64,000 bases of DNA from Paracoccus denitrificans (lineage in GTDB: Bacteria; Pseudomonadota; Alphaproteobacteria; Rhodobacterales; Rhodobacteraceae). The DNA lies in the NCBI GenBank assembly GCA_003240735.1, contig QFNE01000005.1:124001-188000 (forward strand), in the 5' to 3' direction. Both the position numbers and the translations under genes were made by a program. Shown one piece after another: positions 36,122 through 45,349 of the stretch (the stretch's first letter is position 1; each line of letters starts with the position of its first letter). The notes beneath the pieces were generated by a model. The model made no database searches. It was not told the DNA's origin and worked only from the letters and a program-made list of their open reading frames with translations.

Positions 36122-38203
36122 ATGCCCCAGAACACGCCGCAGCGCCGCCGCGCGTTTGCCAATTCCACGGCCCGCATCGCGCTGGCATCCGCACTGGCCT
36201 TCAGCACGGCCCCGACTGCGCTGCTGGCGCAGAACGTCGAAGACCCGAGTGCCGCCCAGAACATCGTTCTGGACACGGTCGTCATCACCGCCGCCGGTTT
36301 TGAGCAGCTGTTGAAAGACGCACCTGCCAGCGTCACCGTCGTCACGGCTGACGAGCTGGAAAAGGGAAATGCAACCAGCCTGACCGACATGCTGAAGGAC
36401 GTCCAAGGCGTCACTGCCACAGGCAACCCGAACGAACAGGATATCCAGATCCGCGGGATGCCGGGGCAGTACACGCTGATCCTGGTCGACGGCAAACGCC
36501 AGAACACCCGCGATTCGCGCACCAACGGGTCGGGCGGCTATGAACAAAGCCTGATCCCCCCGGTGTCTGCCATCGAGCGGATCGAGGTCGTGCGCGGTCC
36601 GATGTCGTCCCTTTACGGGTCCGACGCGATGGGTGGCGTGATCAACATCATCACCAAGAAGGTCGCCGATGTCTGGAGTGGCGAGGCCACGGCCTCGACC
36701 ACGCTGCAGGAAGACGACGACTTCGGCAATTCGCGCCAGCTGTCGTTCTACAGCTCGGGTCCGCTGGTCGCCGACAAACTTGGCCTGCAACTTTGGGGCC
36801 GCGTCCTGCGTCAGGACCGCGCCGGCACCGAAGACGGCCTGAACTCCGCCGACGAGAAAGACCTGACCGCCCGCCTGACCTGGACGCCGGACGATGCGCA
36901 GACGATCCGCTTCGAAGGGGGCAGCACCCGCATCGAACGCGAGCCTTATGCGCAGGAAAGCTACAGCAAGAACAACCGTGATCATCTGTCGCTGTCACAT
37001 GACGGCCAATGGGCATGGGGCACGACCGAGGTGTCGCTGCAGCGCGAATGGGCGGAACGCACCAACTTCACCGACGCCGAGGGTGAAAACCCCCGCTCGC
37101 CGGAAATCCGCAACACGGTGCTGGACGCCAAGGCGACCCTGCAAGCCGGCGCCAACAACGAACACAAGATCAGCATCGGCGGCCAATATCTGAACGCGCA
37201 GCTGACCGACCAGAATCCCGGCTATCGCACCGGGCTGGATGAAAAATTCAGCGTCGATCAGTGGTCGCTGTTCATCGAAGACGAATGGCAGCTGCGCGAC
37301 GACTTCGCACTGACGACGGGCCTGCGTTACAACGACCACGAAAACTACAAAGGCAACTTCACGCCCCGCCTGTATGGTGTGTGGAGCGCGACCGACGCGT
37401 GGACCGTCAAGGGCGGCGTGTCGACCGGTTTCCGTGCGCCGGACATCCGTTCGATCACACCGAACTATGCCTATACCACGGGCGGCGGACGGTGCAGCGT
37501 CACGAACACCTGCGGCGTCATTCTGGCCGATCCCGACCTGAAGGCCGAAAAGTCGACCAGCATCGAGCTCTCTGCGATGTACGATCAGGGTCCGTTGCAG
37601 TTCAGTGCAACCGCGTTCCAGACCAAGTTCAAGGACAAGATCGAAAACTATCGCACGGATCAACTGTGGGACGGCCCGCAATACATCGGTTCAGACGGAC
37701 AGCCGCACCGCTACTTCGTCTGGTATAACCGCAACGTGTCCAGCGCCCGCATCCGCGGGGTCGAGCTGACCGCCAGCTATGACGTCAATGACGATCTGCG
37801 GGTGCGCGGAAACTATACCTATACCAAGTCAGAGCAGGAAACCGGCGACTACAAGGGCTTCCCACTGTCGCGGACGCCCAAGCACATGGCCAGCCTGCGT
37901 GCAGACTGGACGACGCCGGTCGAAGGGTTGGACCTCTGGGGTGCCGCCAACTACCACGGGACCGAGATCAATGCGGGCATGCGGGTCGGCCCCAACGGCC
38001 GTCCGATCACCATCAACGGTGTCGAGGGTCGCAAGTATGACGCCTACACCACCGTCGATCTGGGCCTGAACTACGAACTGAACGAAAACGCGGTGCTGAA
38101 TTTTGCCGTCTACAACGCCTTCGACAAACGCGTCGAAGTCGAAGACGCCAACACCGTTCTGGAAGGCCGCCGTCTGTGGCTGGGGCTGACCGGCAAGTTC
38201 TGA
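36122..38203 (+). CDS. TonB-dependent outer-membrane receptor (FepA/CirA-like)
   Basis: This 693-residue outer-membrane protein has an N-terminal signal with arginines and ALLAQ cleavage. The TonB box DTVVITA is at residues 51-57. The plug domain shows PASVTVVTADELEKGNATSLTDMLKDVQGVTATG, DIQIRGMPGQYTLILVDGKRQN and IERIEVVRGPMSSLYGSDAMGGVINIITKK. A 22-strand barrel ends in RRLWLGLTGKF with the terminal aromatic residue. The family imports ferric siderophores, catecholates or colicins. The ligand is not readable. The neighbour is the YncE-like protein; no ABC or ExbBD genes are nearby. Confidence 0.92.
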   Translation: MPQNTPQRRRAFANSTARIALASALAFSTAPTALLAQNVEDPSAAQNIVLDTVVITAAGFEQLLKDAPASVTVVTADELEKGNATSLTDMLKDVQGVTATGNPNEQDIQIRGMPGQYTLILVDGKRQNTRDSRTNGSGGYEQSLIPPVSAIERIEVVRGPMSSLYGSDAMGGVINIITKKVADVWSGEATASTTLQEDDDFGNSRQLSFYSSGPLVADKLGLQLWGRVLRQDRAGTEDGLNSADEKDLTARLTWTPDDAQTIRFEGGSTRIEREPYAQESYSKNNRDHLSLSHDGQWAWGTTEVSLQREWAERTNFTDAEGENPRSPEIRNTVLDAKATLQAGANNEHKISIGGQYLNAQLTDQNPGYRTGLDEKFSVDQWSLFIEDEWQLRDDFALTTGLRYNDHENYKGNFTPRLYGVWSATDAWTVKGGVSTGFRAPDIRSITPNYAYTTGGGRCSVTNTCGVILADPDLKAEKSTSIELSAMYDQGPLQFSATAFQTKFKDKIENYRTDQLWDGPQYIGSDGQPHRYFVWYNRNVSSARIRGVELTASYDVNDDLRVRGNYTYTKSEQETGDYKGFPLSRTPKHMASLRADWTTPVEGLDLWGAANYHGTEINAGMRVGPNGRPITINGVEGRKYDAYTTVDLGLNYELNENAVLNFAVYNAFDKRVEVEDANTVLEGRRLWLGLTGKF

Positions 38204-38230
38204 TCCTGCCTATCGATTGACCATCTGAGA

Positions 38231-38255
38231 GGGCGCCCGAGCGGCGCCCTTTTTT
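38231..38255 (+). terminator. Rho-independent terminator after the TonB receptor gene
   Basis: GGGCGCC (38231-38237) pairs with GGCGCCC (38243-38249) around CGAGC and is followed by TTTTTT (38250-38255). Confidence 0.93.
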
Positions 38256-38315
38256 CATGTAGTGCAGTCCCTGAAATCACTTGCCAGTCGCCCCGCCTTG
38301 CGGCTAGGTCACCCC

Positions 38316-38477
38316 CGAACGTCGGGAGACGCTGGCGCAAGCCAGGGCCGAAGGAGCAACCGCCCCGGTAAACTCTCAGGCAAAAAGACCGTCGTTCGCC
38401 GAAAACTCTGGAGAGTGGCCATCCGGCCCGCCGAAGGGATAACGATCTCAGGCGCCCATCCGTGGGCAGGGACAGAG
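38316..38477 (+). ncRNA. Tandem glycine riboswitch in the gcvT leader
   Basis: There are two glycine aptamers in series. Aptamer I has P1 formed by CGAACG (38316-38321) and CGTTCG (38393-38398), and contains GGGAGACGCTGG, the GCCGAAGGAGCAA core and ACTCTCAGGCAAAAAGAC. After a 7-base linker, aptamer II has P1 CTCTG (38406-38410) with CAGAG (38473-38477). It contains GGAGAG, CGCCGAAGGGATAACGATCTCAGGC and a GGGCAGGGACAGAG end. This is the well-known Gly riboswitch architecture, which usually turns gcv genes on when glycine is high. The expression platform must lie in the 42 bases before gcvT; G- and C-rich segments there (GGGGGC, GGCCCC) could mask the ribosome site, but the switching structure is not resolved. 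Confidence 0.96.
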
Positions 38478-38519
38478 GGGGCATCTTGATCGCGGCCCCA
38501 TGCCGCCCGGAGGATGCCC

Positions 38520-39629
38520 ATGGCCGATTTGCGCCGCACACCGCTTTACGATCTGCACGTCGAACTGGGGGGCAAGATGGTGCCCTTCGCCGGGTGGGAA
38601 ATGCCCGTCCAGTATCCGGCCGGGGTCATGACCGAACACCTGCACACCCGCGAAAAGGCCGGGCTGTTCGACGTGTCGCACATGGGACAGGTGATCCTGC
38701 AGGGCGACGATGCCGCCGCCGCGCTGGAAACACTGGTGCCCGCCGATATCGTCGGTCTGGCCGCAGGGCGTCAGCGTTACGGGCTGTTTACCAACGATGC
38801 GGGCGGAATCCTTGACGATCTGATGATCGCCAACAAGGGCGACCACCTGTTTCTGGTGGTGAACGCCGCCTGCGCCGATCAGGACATCGCCAATCTGGAA
38901 ACTCTTTCCACCCGCGGCATCACGGTGACCCCGGTGACCGATCGCGGCCTGCTGGCCCTGCAGGGTCCGGGGGCCGAGGCCGTGCTGTCCGCGCTGGTGC
39001 CTGCCGCGCGTGACATGCGTTTCATGGACGTGATCGACGCAGACTGGGACGGCGCGCAGCTGTGGATTTCACGCTCGGGCTATACCGGTGAAGACGGCTA
39101 TGAAATCTCGGTTCCCGCGTCGCGCGCGGTTGATCTTGCGCGCGCGCTGCTGGGCAACCCCGACGTCGCGCCGATCGGCCTTGGCGCCCGCGACAGCCTG
39201 CGGCTGGAGGCCGGGCTGCCGCTTTACGGCCATGACATGGACCAAGGCGTAACCCCGGCTGCGGCCGCACTTGGCTGGTCGATCCCGAAGTCGCGCCGGA
39301 CTGACGGTCCCCGCGCCGGCGGCTTTCCGGGTGCCGACCGCATTCTGCCGGAACTCGGCCACGCCCAGATCACCCGTCGCGGCCTGCGCCCCGAAGGTCG
39401 TGCGCCGATCCGCGAAGGGGTCGAGCTGTTCGCCGATGAAACCGCCAGCCAACCGATTGGCCGCGTCACGTCGGGCGGGTTCGGGCCGTCGGTCCGTGGC
39501 CCTGTCGCGATGGCGACCCTGCCCGCCGATCTGACCGACGGCGCCGTGGTCTATGCGGAATTGCGCGGCAAGCGCGTTCCGGCCAAGATCGTTCCCATTC
39601 CCTTCATCAAGCCAACCTACAAACGCTAA
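38520..39629 (+). CDS. gcvT: Glycine cleavage system T protein (aminomethyltransferase)
   Basis: This 369-residue folate-dependent enzyme takes the aminomethyl group from lipoyl-GcvH, releasing ammonia and forming methylene-tetrahydrofolate. Family blocks are GGKMVPFAGWEMPVQY, REKAGLFDVSHMGQV, SRSGYTGEDGYEIS, GLGARDSLRLEAGLPLYGHDM and the C-terminal GRVTSGGFGPSV. ATG 38520 is chosen because GGAGG lies 6 bases upstream; ATG 38514 would leave no spacing. It is the first gene of gcvT-H-P under the glycine riboswitch. Confidence 0.96.
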   Translation: MADLRRTPLYDLHVELGGKMVPFAGWEMPVQYPAGVMTEHLHTREKAGLFDVSHMGQVILQGDDAAAALETLVPADIVGLAAGRQRYGLFTNDAGGILDDLMIANKGDHLFLVVNAACADQDIANLETLSTRGITVTPVTDRGLLALQGPGAEAVLSALVPAARDMRFMDVIDADWDGAQLWISRSGYTGEDGYEISVPASRAVDLARALLGNPDVAPIGLGARDSLRLEAGLPLYGHDMDQGVTPAAAALGWSIPKSRRTDGPRAGGFPGADRILPELGHAQITRRGLRPEGRAPIREGVELFADETASQPIGRVTSGGFGPSVRGPVAMATLPADLTDGAVVYAELRGKRVPAKIVPIPFIKPTYKR

Positions 39630-39640
39630 AGGTGCGCGAC

Positions 39641-40000
39641 ATGCTGAAATTTACCGAAGACCACGAATGGCTGAAGGCTGACGGCGATGACGTCGTCGTG
39701 GGCATCACCGCGCATGCTAGCGAACAGCTGGGCGATGTCGTCTTCATCGAACTGCCCGAAGTCGGGCGCGAAGTGACGGCTGGCGAAGAGATCGTCGTTA
39801 TCGAGTCCGTAAAGGCCGCATCGGACATCGTGGCCCCCTTGGCCGGCACCATCACCGCGGTGAACGACGCCCTGGCCGACGCGCCCGGCGACGTGAACGC
39901 CGACCCGTTGGCCGCGTGGTTCTTCCGCATCAAGCCCGCCGACGGCACCGACCTGTCGTCGTTCATGGATCAGGCCGCCTATGACGAGCTGATCGGCTGA
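39641..40000 (+). CDS. gcvH: Glycine cleavage system H protein
   Basis: This 119-residue lipoyl carrier shuttles the aminomethyl group between GcvP, GcvT and the L protein. The lipoylated residue is Lys58 in VVIESVKAASD, and the fold markers TEDHEWLK and QLGDVVFIELPEVG are present. ATG 39641 has AAAGG 8 bases upstream. It starts 11 bases after gcvT. Confidence 0.97.
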   Translation: MLKFTEDHEWLKADGDDVVVGITAHASEQLGDVVFIELPEVGREVTAGEEIVVIESVKAASDIVAPLAGTITAVNDALADAPGDVNADPLAAWFFRIKPADGTDLSSFMDQAAYDELIG

Positions 40001-40066
40001 TCATCCACAACCCCTGGCCGTCCCGAAGCGGGGCGGTCCCGAAACGACAATCCGAAAGCTGATCCG

Positions 40067-42904
40067 ATGACCCGCTGGACTCCGACCGACTACAACCCCG
40101 ACGATTTCGCGAACCGCCGCCATATCGGCCCCAGCCCGGCCGAGATGGTCGAGATGCTGGCCGCGGTCGGGGCGACGTCGCTGGACGATCTGATCGGGCA
40201 GACCGTCCCCGCCTCGATCAGGCAGGATCAGCCGCTGGACTGGCCGGCGCTGTCCGAGCGCGAGCTGTTGGCGCGGATGCGTCAGGTCGCGGATCAGAAC
40301 ACCGTCATGACCAGCCTGATCGGTCAGGGCTATTACGGAACGGTCACACCCCCTGCGATCCAGCGCAACATTCTGGAAAACCCGGCGTGGTACACGGCCT
40401 ATACCCCCTATCAGCCCGAAATCGCCCAAGGCCGGCTTGAGGCGCTGTTGAATTTCCAGACGATGGTGGCCGATCTGACCGGTCTGCCCGTCGCCAACGC
40501 CAGCCTTCTGGACGAAGCGACCGCCGCGGCCGAGGCGATGGCCATGGCGCAGCGGGTGGCGAAATCCAAGGCGACCGCGTTCTTCGTCGGTGACGACCTG
40601 CACCCGCAGACGATTTCCGTCATCGAAACCCGGGCCGAGCCGCTGGGCATCAAGATCATCAAGGGTAAGCCGGGTGATCTGGACCCCGCGTCCGTCTTTG
40701 GCGCGATCTTCCAGTATCCCGGCACCCACGGCCATATCCGCGACCTGACCGAAGATTGCGCGGCGCTGCACGGCGCTGGGGCCGTGGCGATCGTGGCCAG
40801 CGATCTGCTGGCCTTGTGCCTGCTGAAAGAACCGGGCGCGATGGGCGCCGATATCTGCGTGGGTTCAGCCCAGCGGTTCGGCGTTCCGATGGGCTATGGC
40901 GGCCCGCATGCAGGCTTCATGTCCTGCCGCGAGGATATGAAGCGCGCCATGCCCGGCCGCATCGTCGGCGTCAGCATCGACGCGCGGGGAAACCGCGCCT
41001 ATCGCCTGTCGCTGCAAACCCGCGAACAGCATATCCGGCGCGAAAAGGCCACGTCGAACGTCTGCACCGCTCAGGCGCTGCTGGCGGTGATGGCGTCGTT
41101 CTATGCCGTGTTCCACGGCCCCGTCGGCCTTCGGGCCATTGCCGAACGTGTGCACCTGCACGCCGCCACGCTGGCACGCGCGTTGCGCAGTGCGGGCGCG
41201 GACGTCCAGCCCGAGGCGTTCTTTGACACCATCACCGTGCGCGTCGGCGTAGGACAGCAGGGAATTCTCGCCGCCGCCCGGCAGCGCGGGATCAACCTGC
41301 GCGCCGTCGGGCGCGACCGCGTCGGGATCAGCGTCGACGAGACCACGGATGCAGACGTCATCGCGCGGGTCTTGGATGTCTTTGGCATCACCGAGCCGCA
41401 AGACACCGCCATGCGCCCCGCAATCCCCGACGACCTGCTGCGCGATAGCGCGTATCTGACCCATCCCGTGTTTCACATGAACCGCGCCGAGTCCGAGATG
41501 ATGCGCTACATGCGTCGCCTGTCCGACCGCGATCTGGCGCTGGACCGCGCGATGATCCCGCTGGGGTCTTGTACCATGAAGCTGAACGCGGCAGCCGAAA
41601 TGATGCCGCTGACATGGCCCGAGTTTGGCGCGCTGCACCCATTCGCGCCCAAGGATCAGGCGGCGGGGTATCACCACGTGTTTGCCGACCTGACGGAAAA
41701 GCTGTGCACGATCACCGGGTATGACGCGTTTTCGCTGCAACCGAACTCGGGCGCGCAGGGGGAATATGCGGGGCTGCTGACGATTGCCGCCTATCACAAG
41801 GCGCGGGGCGAGGATCGCGACATCTGCCTGATTCCGACCAGCGCGCATGGCACCAACCCCGCCAGCGCCCAGATGGCCGGCATGAAGGTCGTGGTCGTGA
41901 AATCCGCACCGAACGGCGACATCGATCTGGAAGATTTCGCCGACAAGGCGGCCAAGGCGGGCGACAAGCTGGCGGCGGTCATGATCACCTATCCCAGCAC
42001 CCACGGCGTGTTCGAAGATACCGTGCGCGACGTCTGCCGCATCACGCATGAACACGGCGGTCAGGTCTATATCGACGGGGCCAACATGAATGCGCTGGTC
42101 GGGCTGGTGAAACCCGGTGAGATCGGCGGCGATGTCAGCCACCTGAATCTGCACAAGACTTTCGCTATCCCGCATGGCGGCGGTGGTCCCGGCATGGGCC
42201 CGATCGGGGTCAAGACGCATCTGGCGCCTTACCTTCCCACTGACCCGTCGACCGGGGATATCGGGGCCGTTTCGGCGGCGCCGTGGGGGTCAGCCTCGAT
42301 CCTGCTGATCTCTTGGGCATATATCCTGATGATGGGCGGTGCGGGTCTGACGCAGGCGACACGGGTCGCAATCCTGAACGCGAATTACATCGCCAGCCGG
42401 CTGGCCGGTGCCTACGCGATCCTGTTCATGGGCAACCGCGGCCGCGTCGCGCATGAATGCATCATCGACACCCGTCCCTTTGCCGAGATCGGCGTCACCG
42501 TCGATGACGTTGCCAAGCGTCTGGTCGACAACGGCTTCCACGCGCCCACGATGAGCTGGCCCGTCGCCGGCACCCTGATGGTCGAGCCGACCGAGTCTGA
42601 GACCAAAGCCGAGATCGACCGCTTCATCACCGCGATGCTGGCGATCCGCGACGAAATCACCAAGGTCGCCGACGGCACCTATGAGGCGACGAACAGCCCG
42701 CTGCGCCACGCCCCCCACACGGTCGAGGATCTGATCGGGGAATGGGACCGGCCATACACCCGCGAAGAAGGCTGCTTCCCTCCGGGGTCGTTCCGCACCG
42801 ACAAATACTGGCCGCCGGTGGGCCGCGTGGACAACGTCCATGGCGACCGGAACCTGATCTGCACCTGCCCGCCCGTCGAATCCTACGCGCAGGCCGCGGA
42901 ATAG
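40067..42904 (+). CDS. gcvP: Glycine dehydrogenase (decarboxylating), full-length P protein
   Basis: This 945-residue single-chain P protein is a PLP enzyme that decarboxylates glycine and loads GcvH. The N half shows [14 protein letters not shown] and [40 protein letters not shown]. The C half shows [52 protein letters not shown] and the PLP lysine Lys697 in [19 protein letters not shown]. The length is typical of the fused form. Confidence 0.97.
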   Translation: MTRWTPTDYNPDDFANRRHIGPSPAEMVEMLAAVGATSLDDLIGQTVPASIRQDQPLDWPALSERELLARMRQVADQNTVMTSLIGQGYYGTVTPPAIQRNILENPAWYTAYTPYQPEIAQGRLEALLNFQTMVADLTGLPVANASLLDEATAAAEAMAMAQRVAKSKATAFFVGDDLHPQTISVIETRAEPLGIKIIKGKPGDLDPASVFGAIFQYPGTHGHIRDLTEDCAALHGAGAVAIVASDLLALCLLKEPGAMGADICVGSAQRFGVPMGYGGPHAGFMSCREDMKRAMPGRIVGVSIDARGNRAYRLSLQTREQHIRREKATSNVCTAQALLAVMASFYAVFHGPVGLRAIAERVHLHAATLARALRSAGADVQPEAFFDTITVRVGVGQQGILAAARQRGINLRAVGRDRVGISVDETTDADVIARVLDVFGITEPQDTAMRPAIPDDLLRDSAYLTHPVFHMNRAESEMMRYMRRLSDRDLALDRAMIPLGSCTMKLNAAAEMMPLTWPEFGALHPFAPKDQAAGYHHVFADLTEKLCTITGYDAFSLQPNSGAQGEYAGLLTIAAYHKARGEDRDICLIPTSAHGTNPASAQMAGMKVVVVKSAPNGDIDLEDFADKAAKAGDKLAAVMITYPSTHGVFEDTVRDVCRITHEHGGQVYIDGANMNALVGLVKPGEIGGDVSHLNLHKTFAIPHGGGGPGMGPIGVKTHLAPYLPTDPSTGDIGAVSAAPWGSASILLISWAYILMMGGAGLTQATRVAILNANYIASRLAGAYAILFMGNRGRVAHECIIDTRPFAEIGVTVDDVAKRLVDNGFHAPTMSWPVAGTLMVEPTESETKAEIDRFITAMLAIRDEITKVADGTYEATNSPLRHAPHTVEDLIGEWDRPYTREEGCFPPGSFRTDKYWPPVGRVDNVHGDRNLICTCPPVESYAQAAE

Positions 42905-42920
42905 ATGCGCGTCCCCGGAA

Positions 42921-42950
42921 CTGCACCCAAGCGTCCGCGTTCGGGTGCAG
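42921..42950 (+). terminator. Hairpin after gcvP
   Basis: CTGCACCC (42921-42928) pairs with GGGTGCAG (42943-42950) over a 14-base loop and is followed by GTCTTTAAT. It is a plausible weak terminator for gcvTHP, lying just before a small membrane-protein gene. Confidence 0.55.
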
Positions 42951-42975
42951 GTCTTTAATAAGGAAGGGGAATCCC

Positions 42976-43053
42976 ATGAAGGGACTGATCGCTTGGTTTT
43001 TGGGCGTGCCGATCGTTGTCATCATTCTGCTGTATGTGACGGGGATCTTCTAG
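42976..43053 (+). CDS. Predicted 25-residue single-span membrane peptide
   Basis: The open frame is 26 codons including the stop. It has a strong ribosome site (AGGAAGGGGA about 5-14 bases upstream of ATG 42976) and encodes MKGLIAWFLGVPIVVIILLY followed by VTGIF. That is one positively charged N-terminal residue and a single hydrophobic span that would reach the inner membrane. It ends 4 bases before trxC and sits after the gcvP hairpin, so the two could be co-transcribed. I do not know a function. Small size makes chance possible, but the ribosome site, the tight spacing and the membrane-like composition argue for a real gene. Confidence 0.65.
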   Translation: MKGLIAWFLGVPIVVIILLYVTGIF

Positions 43054-43057
43054 GATC

Positions 43058-43495
43058 ATGGCAGACACGCGCATCCTGACGTGTCTTCACTGCGGGCAGT
43101 CAAATCGGCTGCCCGTTGACCGTTTGGGACAATCACCCAAATGCGGCACTTGCGGCGCGGACATGATGCCAAAAAAGCCCGTGCCGGTCGATTTCCAGTT
43201 CCTTCAGAAAGCCGCCCGGACCGATCAGGTCCCGCTGGTCGTCGATTTCTGGGCCCCGTGGTGTGGCCCCTGCCGCCAGATGGCGCCCGAATTCGAAAAA
43301 GCCGCGGCGACGTTGGCCGGGCAGGTGCGCCTCGCCAAGATCGACACAGAAAAAGAGCCGCAAGCGTCGACCAAATGGAACATCCGGGGCATCCCGGCCT
43401 TCATCATGTTCCAGTCAGGCAAGGAAAAGGCGCGACTTGCGGGCGCACGCCCCGCCGCCCAACTGGTCGATTGGGTCCGGCAGGGCGCGCAGTAG
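43058..43495 (+). CDS. trxC: Thioredoxin 2 (TrxC) with N-terminal zinc finger
   Basis: This 145-residue cytoplasmic thioredoxin reduces disulfides, especially under oxidative stress in E. coli. The N-terminal zinc site is CLHC (Cys9, Cys12) and CGTC (Cys29, Cys32). The redox site is WCGPC with Cys69 and Cys72 in VDFWAPWCGPCRQMAPEFEKAA. The cis-proline lies in RGIPAFIMFQSG. It starts 4 bases after the small membrane gene and converges with the next SDR gene. Confidence 0.95.
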   Translation: MADTRILTCLHCGQSNRLPVDRLGQSPKCGTCGADMMPKKPVPVDFQFLQKAARTDQVPLVVDFWAPWCGPCRQMAPEFEKAAATLAGQVRLAKIDTEKEPQASTKWNIRGIPAFIMFQSGKEKARLAGARPAAQLVDWVRQGAQ

Positions 43496-43499
43496 TCGT

Positions 43500-44279
43500 C
43501 TAGATCGTCGCGTTGCCGATCCCGCCATCCAACAGCAGGTTCTGCCCTACGATGAACCGCGCGTGATCCGAACACAGGAACGCGCAGGCCGCACCGAAAT
43601 CTTCGGCCCGACCGTAATGCCGCGTGGGGATGGACGCCTCGCGCTGTTCCCGTGCTTGGGCGGGCGAGATGTCTTTTTTCTTGGCCACGCCGGCATCAAT
43701 CGAAGTGGCGCGGTCGGTGTCGTGGATTCCCGGAAGAATGTTGTTCACGCAGACCCCGAACGGCGCGACCTGACGCGACATGCCGGCCACGAACCCGGTC
43801 AGCCCCGCACGGGCGCTGTTGGACAGCCCGAGTTCGGCAATGGGTGAGCGGACGGACTGCGAAGTGATATTCACGACCCGCCCCCAGCCCTGTTCCATCA
43901 TCGCGGGCACCAGCGCCTGCATCAGGGCCACGGCCGACAGCATGTTGGCGTCGATGGCGCGGATGAAGTCGTCGCGACTCCAATCCGTCCACTGGCCCGG
44001 CGGCGGGCCGCCCGCATTCGTCACAAGGATATCCACGTCGCCCGCGGCTTTCAGCACCGCGGCGCGGCCTTCGTCGGTCGTGATGTCGGCGGCCACCGGT
44101 TCGACGGTAACCTTGTAGCGGTCAGCGATTTCCCACGCAGTCTGCGTCAGCGGTCCTTCGCTGCGCGCGTTGATCACCAGATTGACGCCTTCGGCGGCCA
44201 GCGCCTCGGCGCAGCCACGGCCCAACCCCTTTGACGCGGCGCAGACCAGCGCCCGCTTGCCCTTGATCCCAAGATCCAT
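43500..44279 (-). CDS. SDR-family protein with substituted catalytic motif
   Basis: This 259-residue classical short-chain dehydrogenase fold has CAASKGLGRG in place of TGxxxGxG at the N-terminus, an NAGGPP segment and NITSQSV carrying the catalytic serine region. The expected YxxxK reads SNSAR: Tyr is replaced by Ser153 and Lys by Arg157 (GLSNSARAGLTGFV). The C-terminus PTRHYGRAEDFGAACAFLCSDHARFIVGQNLLLDGG looks like 3-oxoacyl-reductase relatives. A subgroup of SDR proteins shares this substitution, and its activity is unclear. It lies just before the GntR-type regulator gene in the same direction order (regulator first, 51 bases apart), so it may belong to that transcript. Confidence 0.85.
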   Translation of the reverse strand: MDLGIKGKRALVCAASKGLGRGCAEALAAEGVNLVINARSEGPLTQTAWEIADRYKVTVEPVAADITTDEGRAAVLKAAGDVDILVTNAGGPPPGQWTDWSRDDFIRAIDANMLSAVALMQALVPAMMEQGWGRVVNITSQSVRSPIAELGLSNSARAGLTGFVAGMSRQVAPFGVCVNNILPGIHDTDRATSIDAGVAKKKDISPAQAREQREASIPTRHYGRAEDFGAACAFLCSDHARFIVGQNLLLDGGIGNATI

Positions 44280-44330
44280 CGAAGCTCTCCCTTCACTTTG
44301 TCGCCACGCAACAGTGCAGGGCGGGGAAGG

Positions 44331-45116
44331 TCAATCCCGAGAAGCGGGCCCGACGCCCAACCCGCCACTGTCCAGCCGCCTGAGCGACCGGTCCAGATTG
44401 GCCGCCTGCGCGTCGATGTCGCGCATGGCACGGCGCACGAACGCCAGATGATCGTGCGACGCCGCGCGCGCCGCATCCGGCCGGCGGTCGATGATCGCCT
44501 GTGCAATCGTCAGGTGCTGTGCATGCAGAAGGTCGCGGATATCGGGCACCGTGAACATCCGCTGCCGGTTGCGCAGAACGTCGCTGCGCAGAATGCCAGT
44601 CAAAGCGCGCATGATCTGAAGCAGGACCAGATTCTGGCTCGCCTCGTAAATCGCGATGTGCAGATCGGCGTCTGCGGCCGCTTCTTCGGCGGGATCGCGG
44701 GACAGGTGGGCGGCATCGATCCGGTTGACGCACTGGCGAATTGTTTCGATTTCGGGTGCCGTTGCACGCTCGGCGGCCATTCCGGCTGCCGATGTCTCGA
44801 CGATATCGCGGAATTCCAGATAGTCGTCGGCCACCCCGGAATGATCGGCCATCAACGCGATCAGCGGATCGCGGATGCTGCCTTGCCCCAAGGCTGCGAC
44901 CACCAGTGCGCGCCCCCGCTTGACCAGCAGCCCCCGACCCTCCAGCGCCTTCAGCGCGTCGCGCAACGTCGGGCGCGACACGTTCAGCCGCAGCGCCATC
45001 TCGCGTTCCGGCAGCAGCGCCTCTCCGGGACGAAGGGCCCCTTCCAGGATCAGCCCCTCGATCCGTCGCGTCACCGTTTCAGCCGTGCGTCCCGCGCGAA
45101 TTGGGTCGTGATCCAT
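44331..45116 (-). CDS. FCD-domain GntR regulator, probable GlcC/LldR-like control of glycolate or lactate genes
   Basis: This is a 261-residue DNA-binding protein. The winged helix spans residues 8-75 (RRIEGLILEGALRPGEALLPEREMALRLNVSRPTLRDALKALEGRGLL). An FCD effector domain follows with EFRDIVETSAAGMAAERAT, DADLHIAIYEASQN and HLTIAQAIIDRRPDAARAASHDHL, where the metal-binding Asp and His residues of this family are present. AGGA lies 6 bases before ATG. It is divergent from the glycolate/lactate permease and glcDEF. A perfect 10-bp palindrome lies between them. The effector is probably glycolate or lactate, by analogy to GlcC and LldR. Confidence 0.85.
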   Translation of the reverse strand: MDHDPIRAGRTAETVTRRIEGLILEGALRPGEALLPEREMALRLNVSRPTLRDALKALEGRGLLVKRGRALVVAALGQGSIRDPLIALMADHSGVADDYLEFRDIVETSAAGMAAERATAPEIETIRQCVNRIDAAHLSRDPAEEAAADADLHIAIYEASQNLVLLQIMRALTGILRSDVLRNRQRMFTVPDIRDLLHAQHLTIAQAIIDRRPDAARAASHDHLAFVRRAMRDIDAQAANLDRSLRRLDSGGLGVGPASRD

Positions 45117-45217
45117 GTGCCGTCCTGTGTGGCGAAACGCTATTCCAGTGAGATCGTCATCTCTGCTGCCCGTGCAGCAGTGGTCAAGTTGTTTTGGACA
45201 ACGGCATCGCTTGACAC

Positions 45218-45242
45218 GTTTGGTAAAGACATTTTACCAAAC
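45218..45242. promoter_or_regulatory. Operator-like palindrome in the divergent regulator-permease spacer
   Basis: GTTTGGTAAA (45218-45227) and TTTACCAAAC (45233-45242) form a perfect 10-bp dyad with spacer GACAT. It contains the TGGT...ACCA half-sites known for FCD-GntR regulators (LldR, GlcC, PdhR type). A TTGACA at 45211-45216 could be the -35 of the permease promoter, so binding would cover the core promoter. The rest of the 233-base spacer shows no gene. Confidence 0.75.
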
Positions 45243-45349
45243 CTTAGCCGCGGATCTGGGAGGATCTGCGCATCTTTGATCTGCATTGCTGACGCCGAAC
45301 GCGATCCAATATCGCGGGGCGCAAGATGCACAGGGGGGGAGAGAACTGG

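Noticed and set aside
40865..42220. A 451-codon minus-strand frame inside gcvP
   Set aside because: It is a shadow of gcvP, whose PLP motif and full length are intact.
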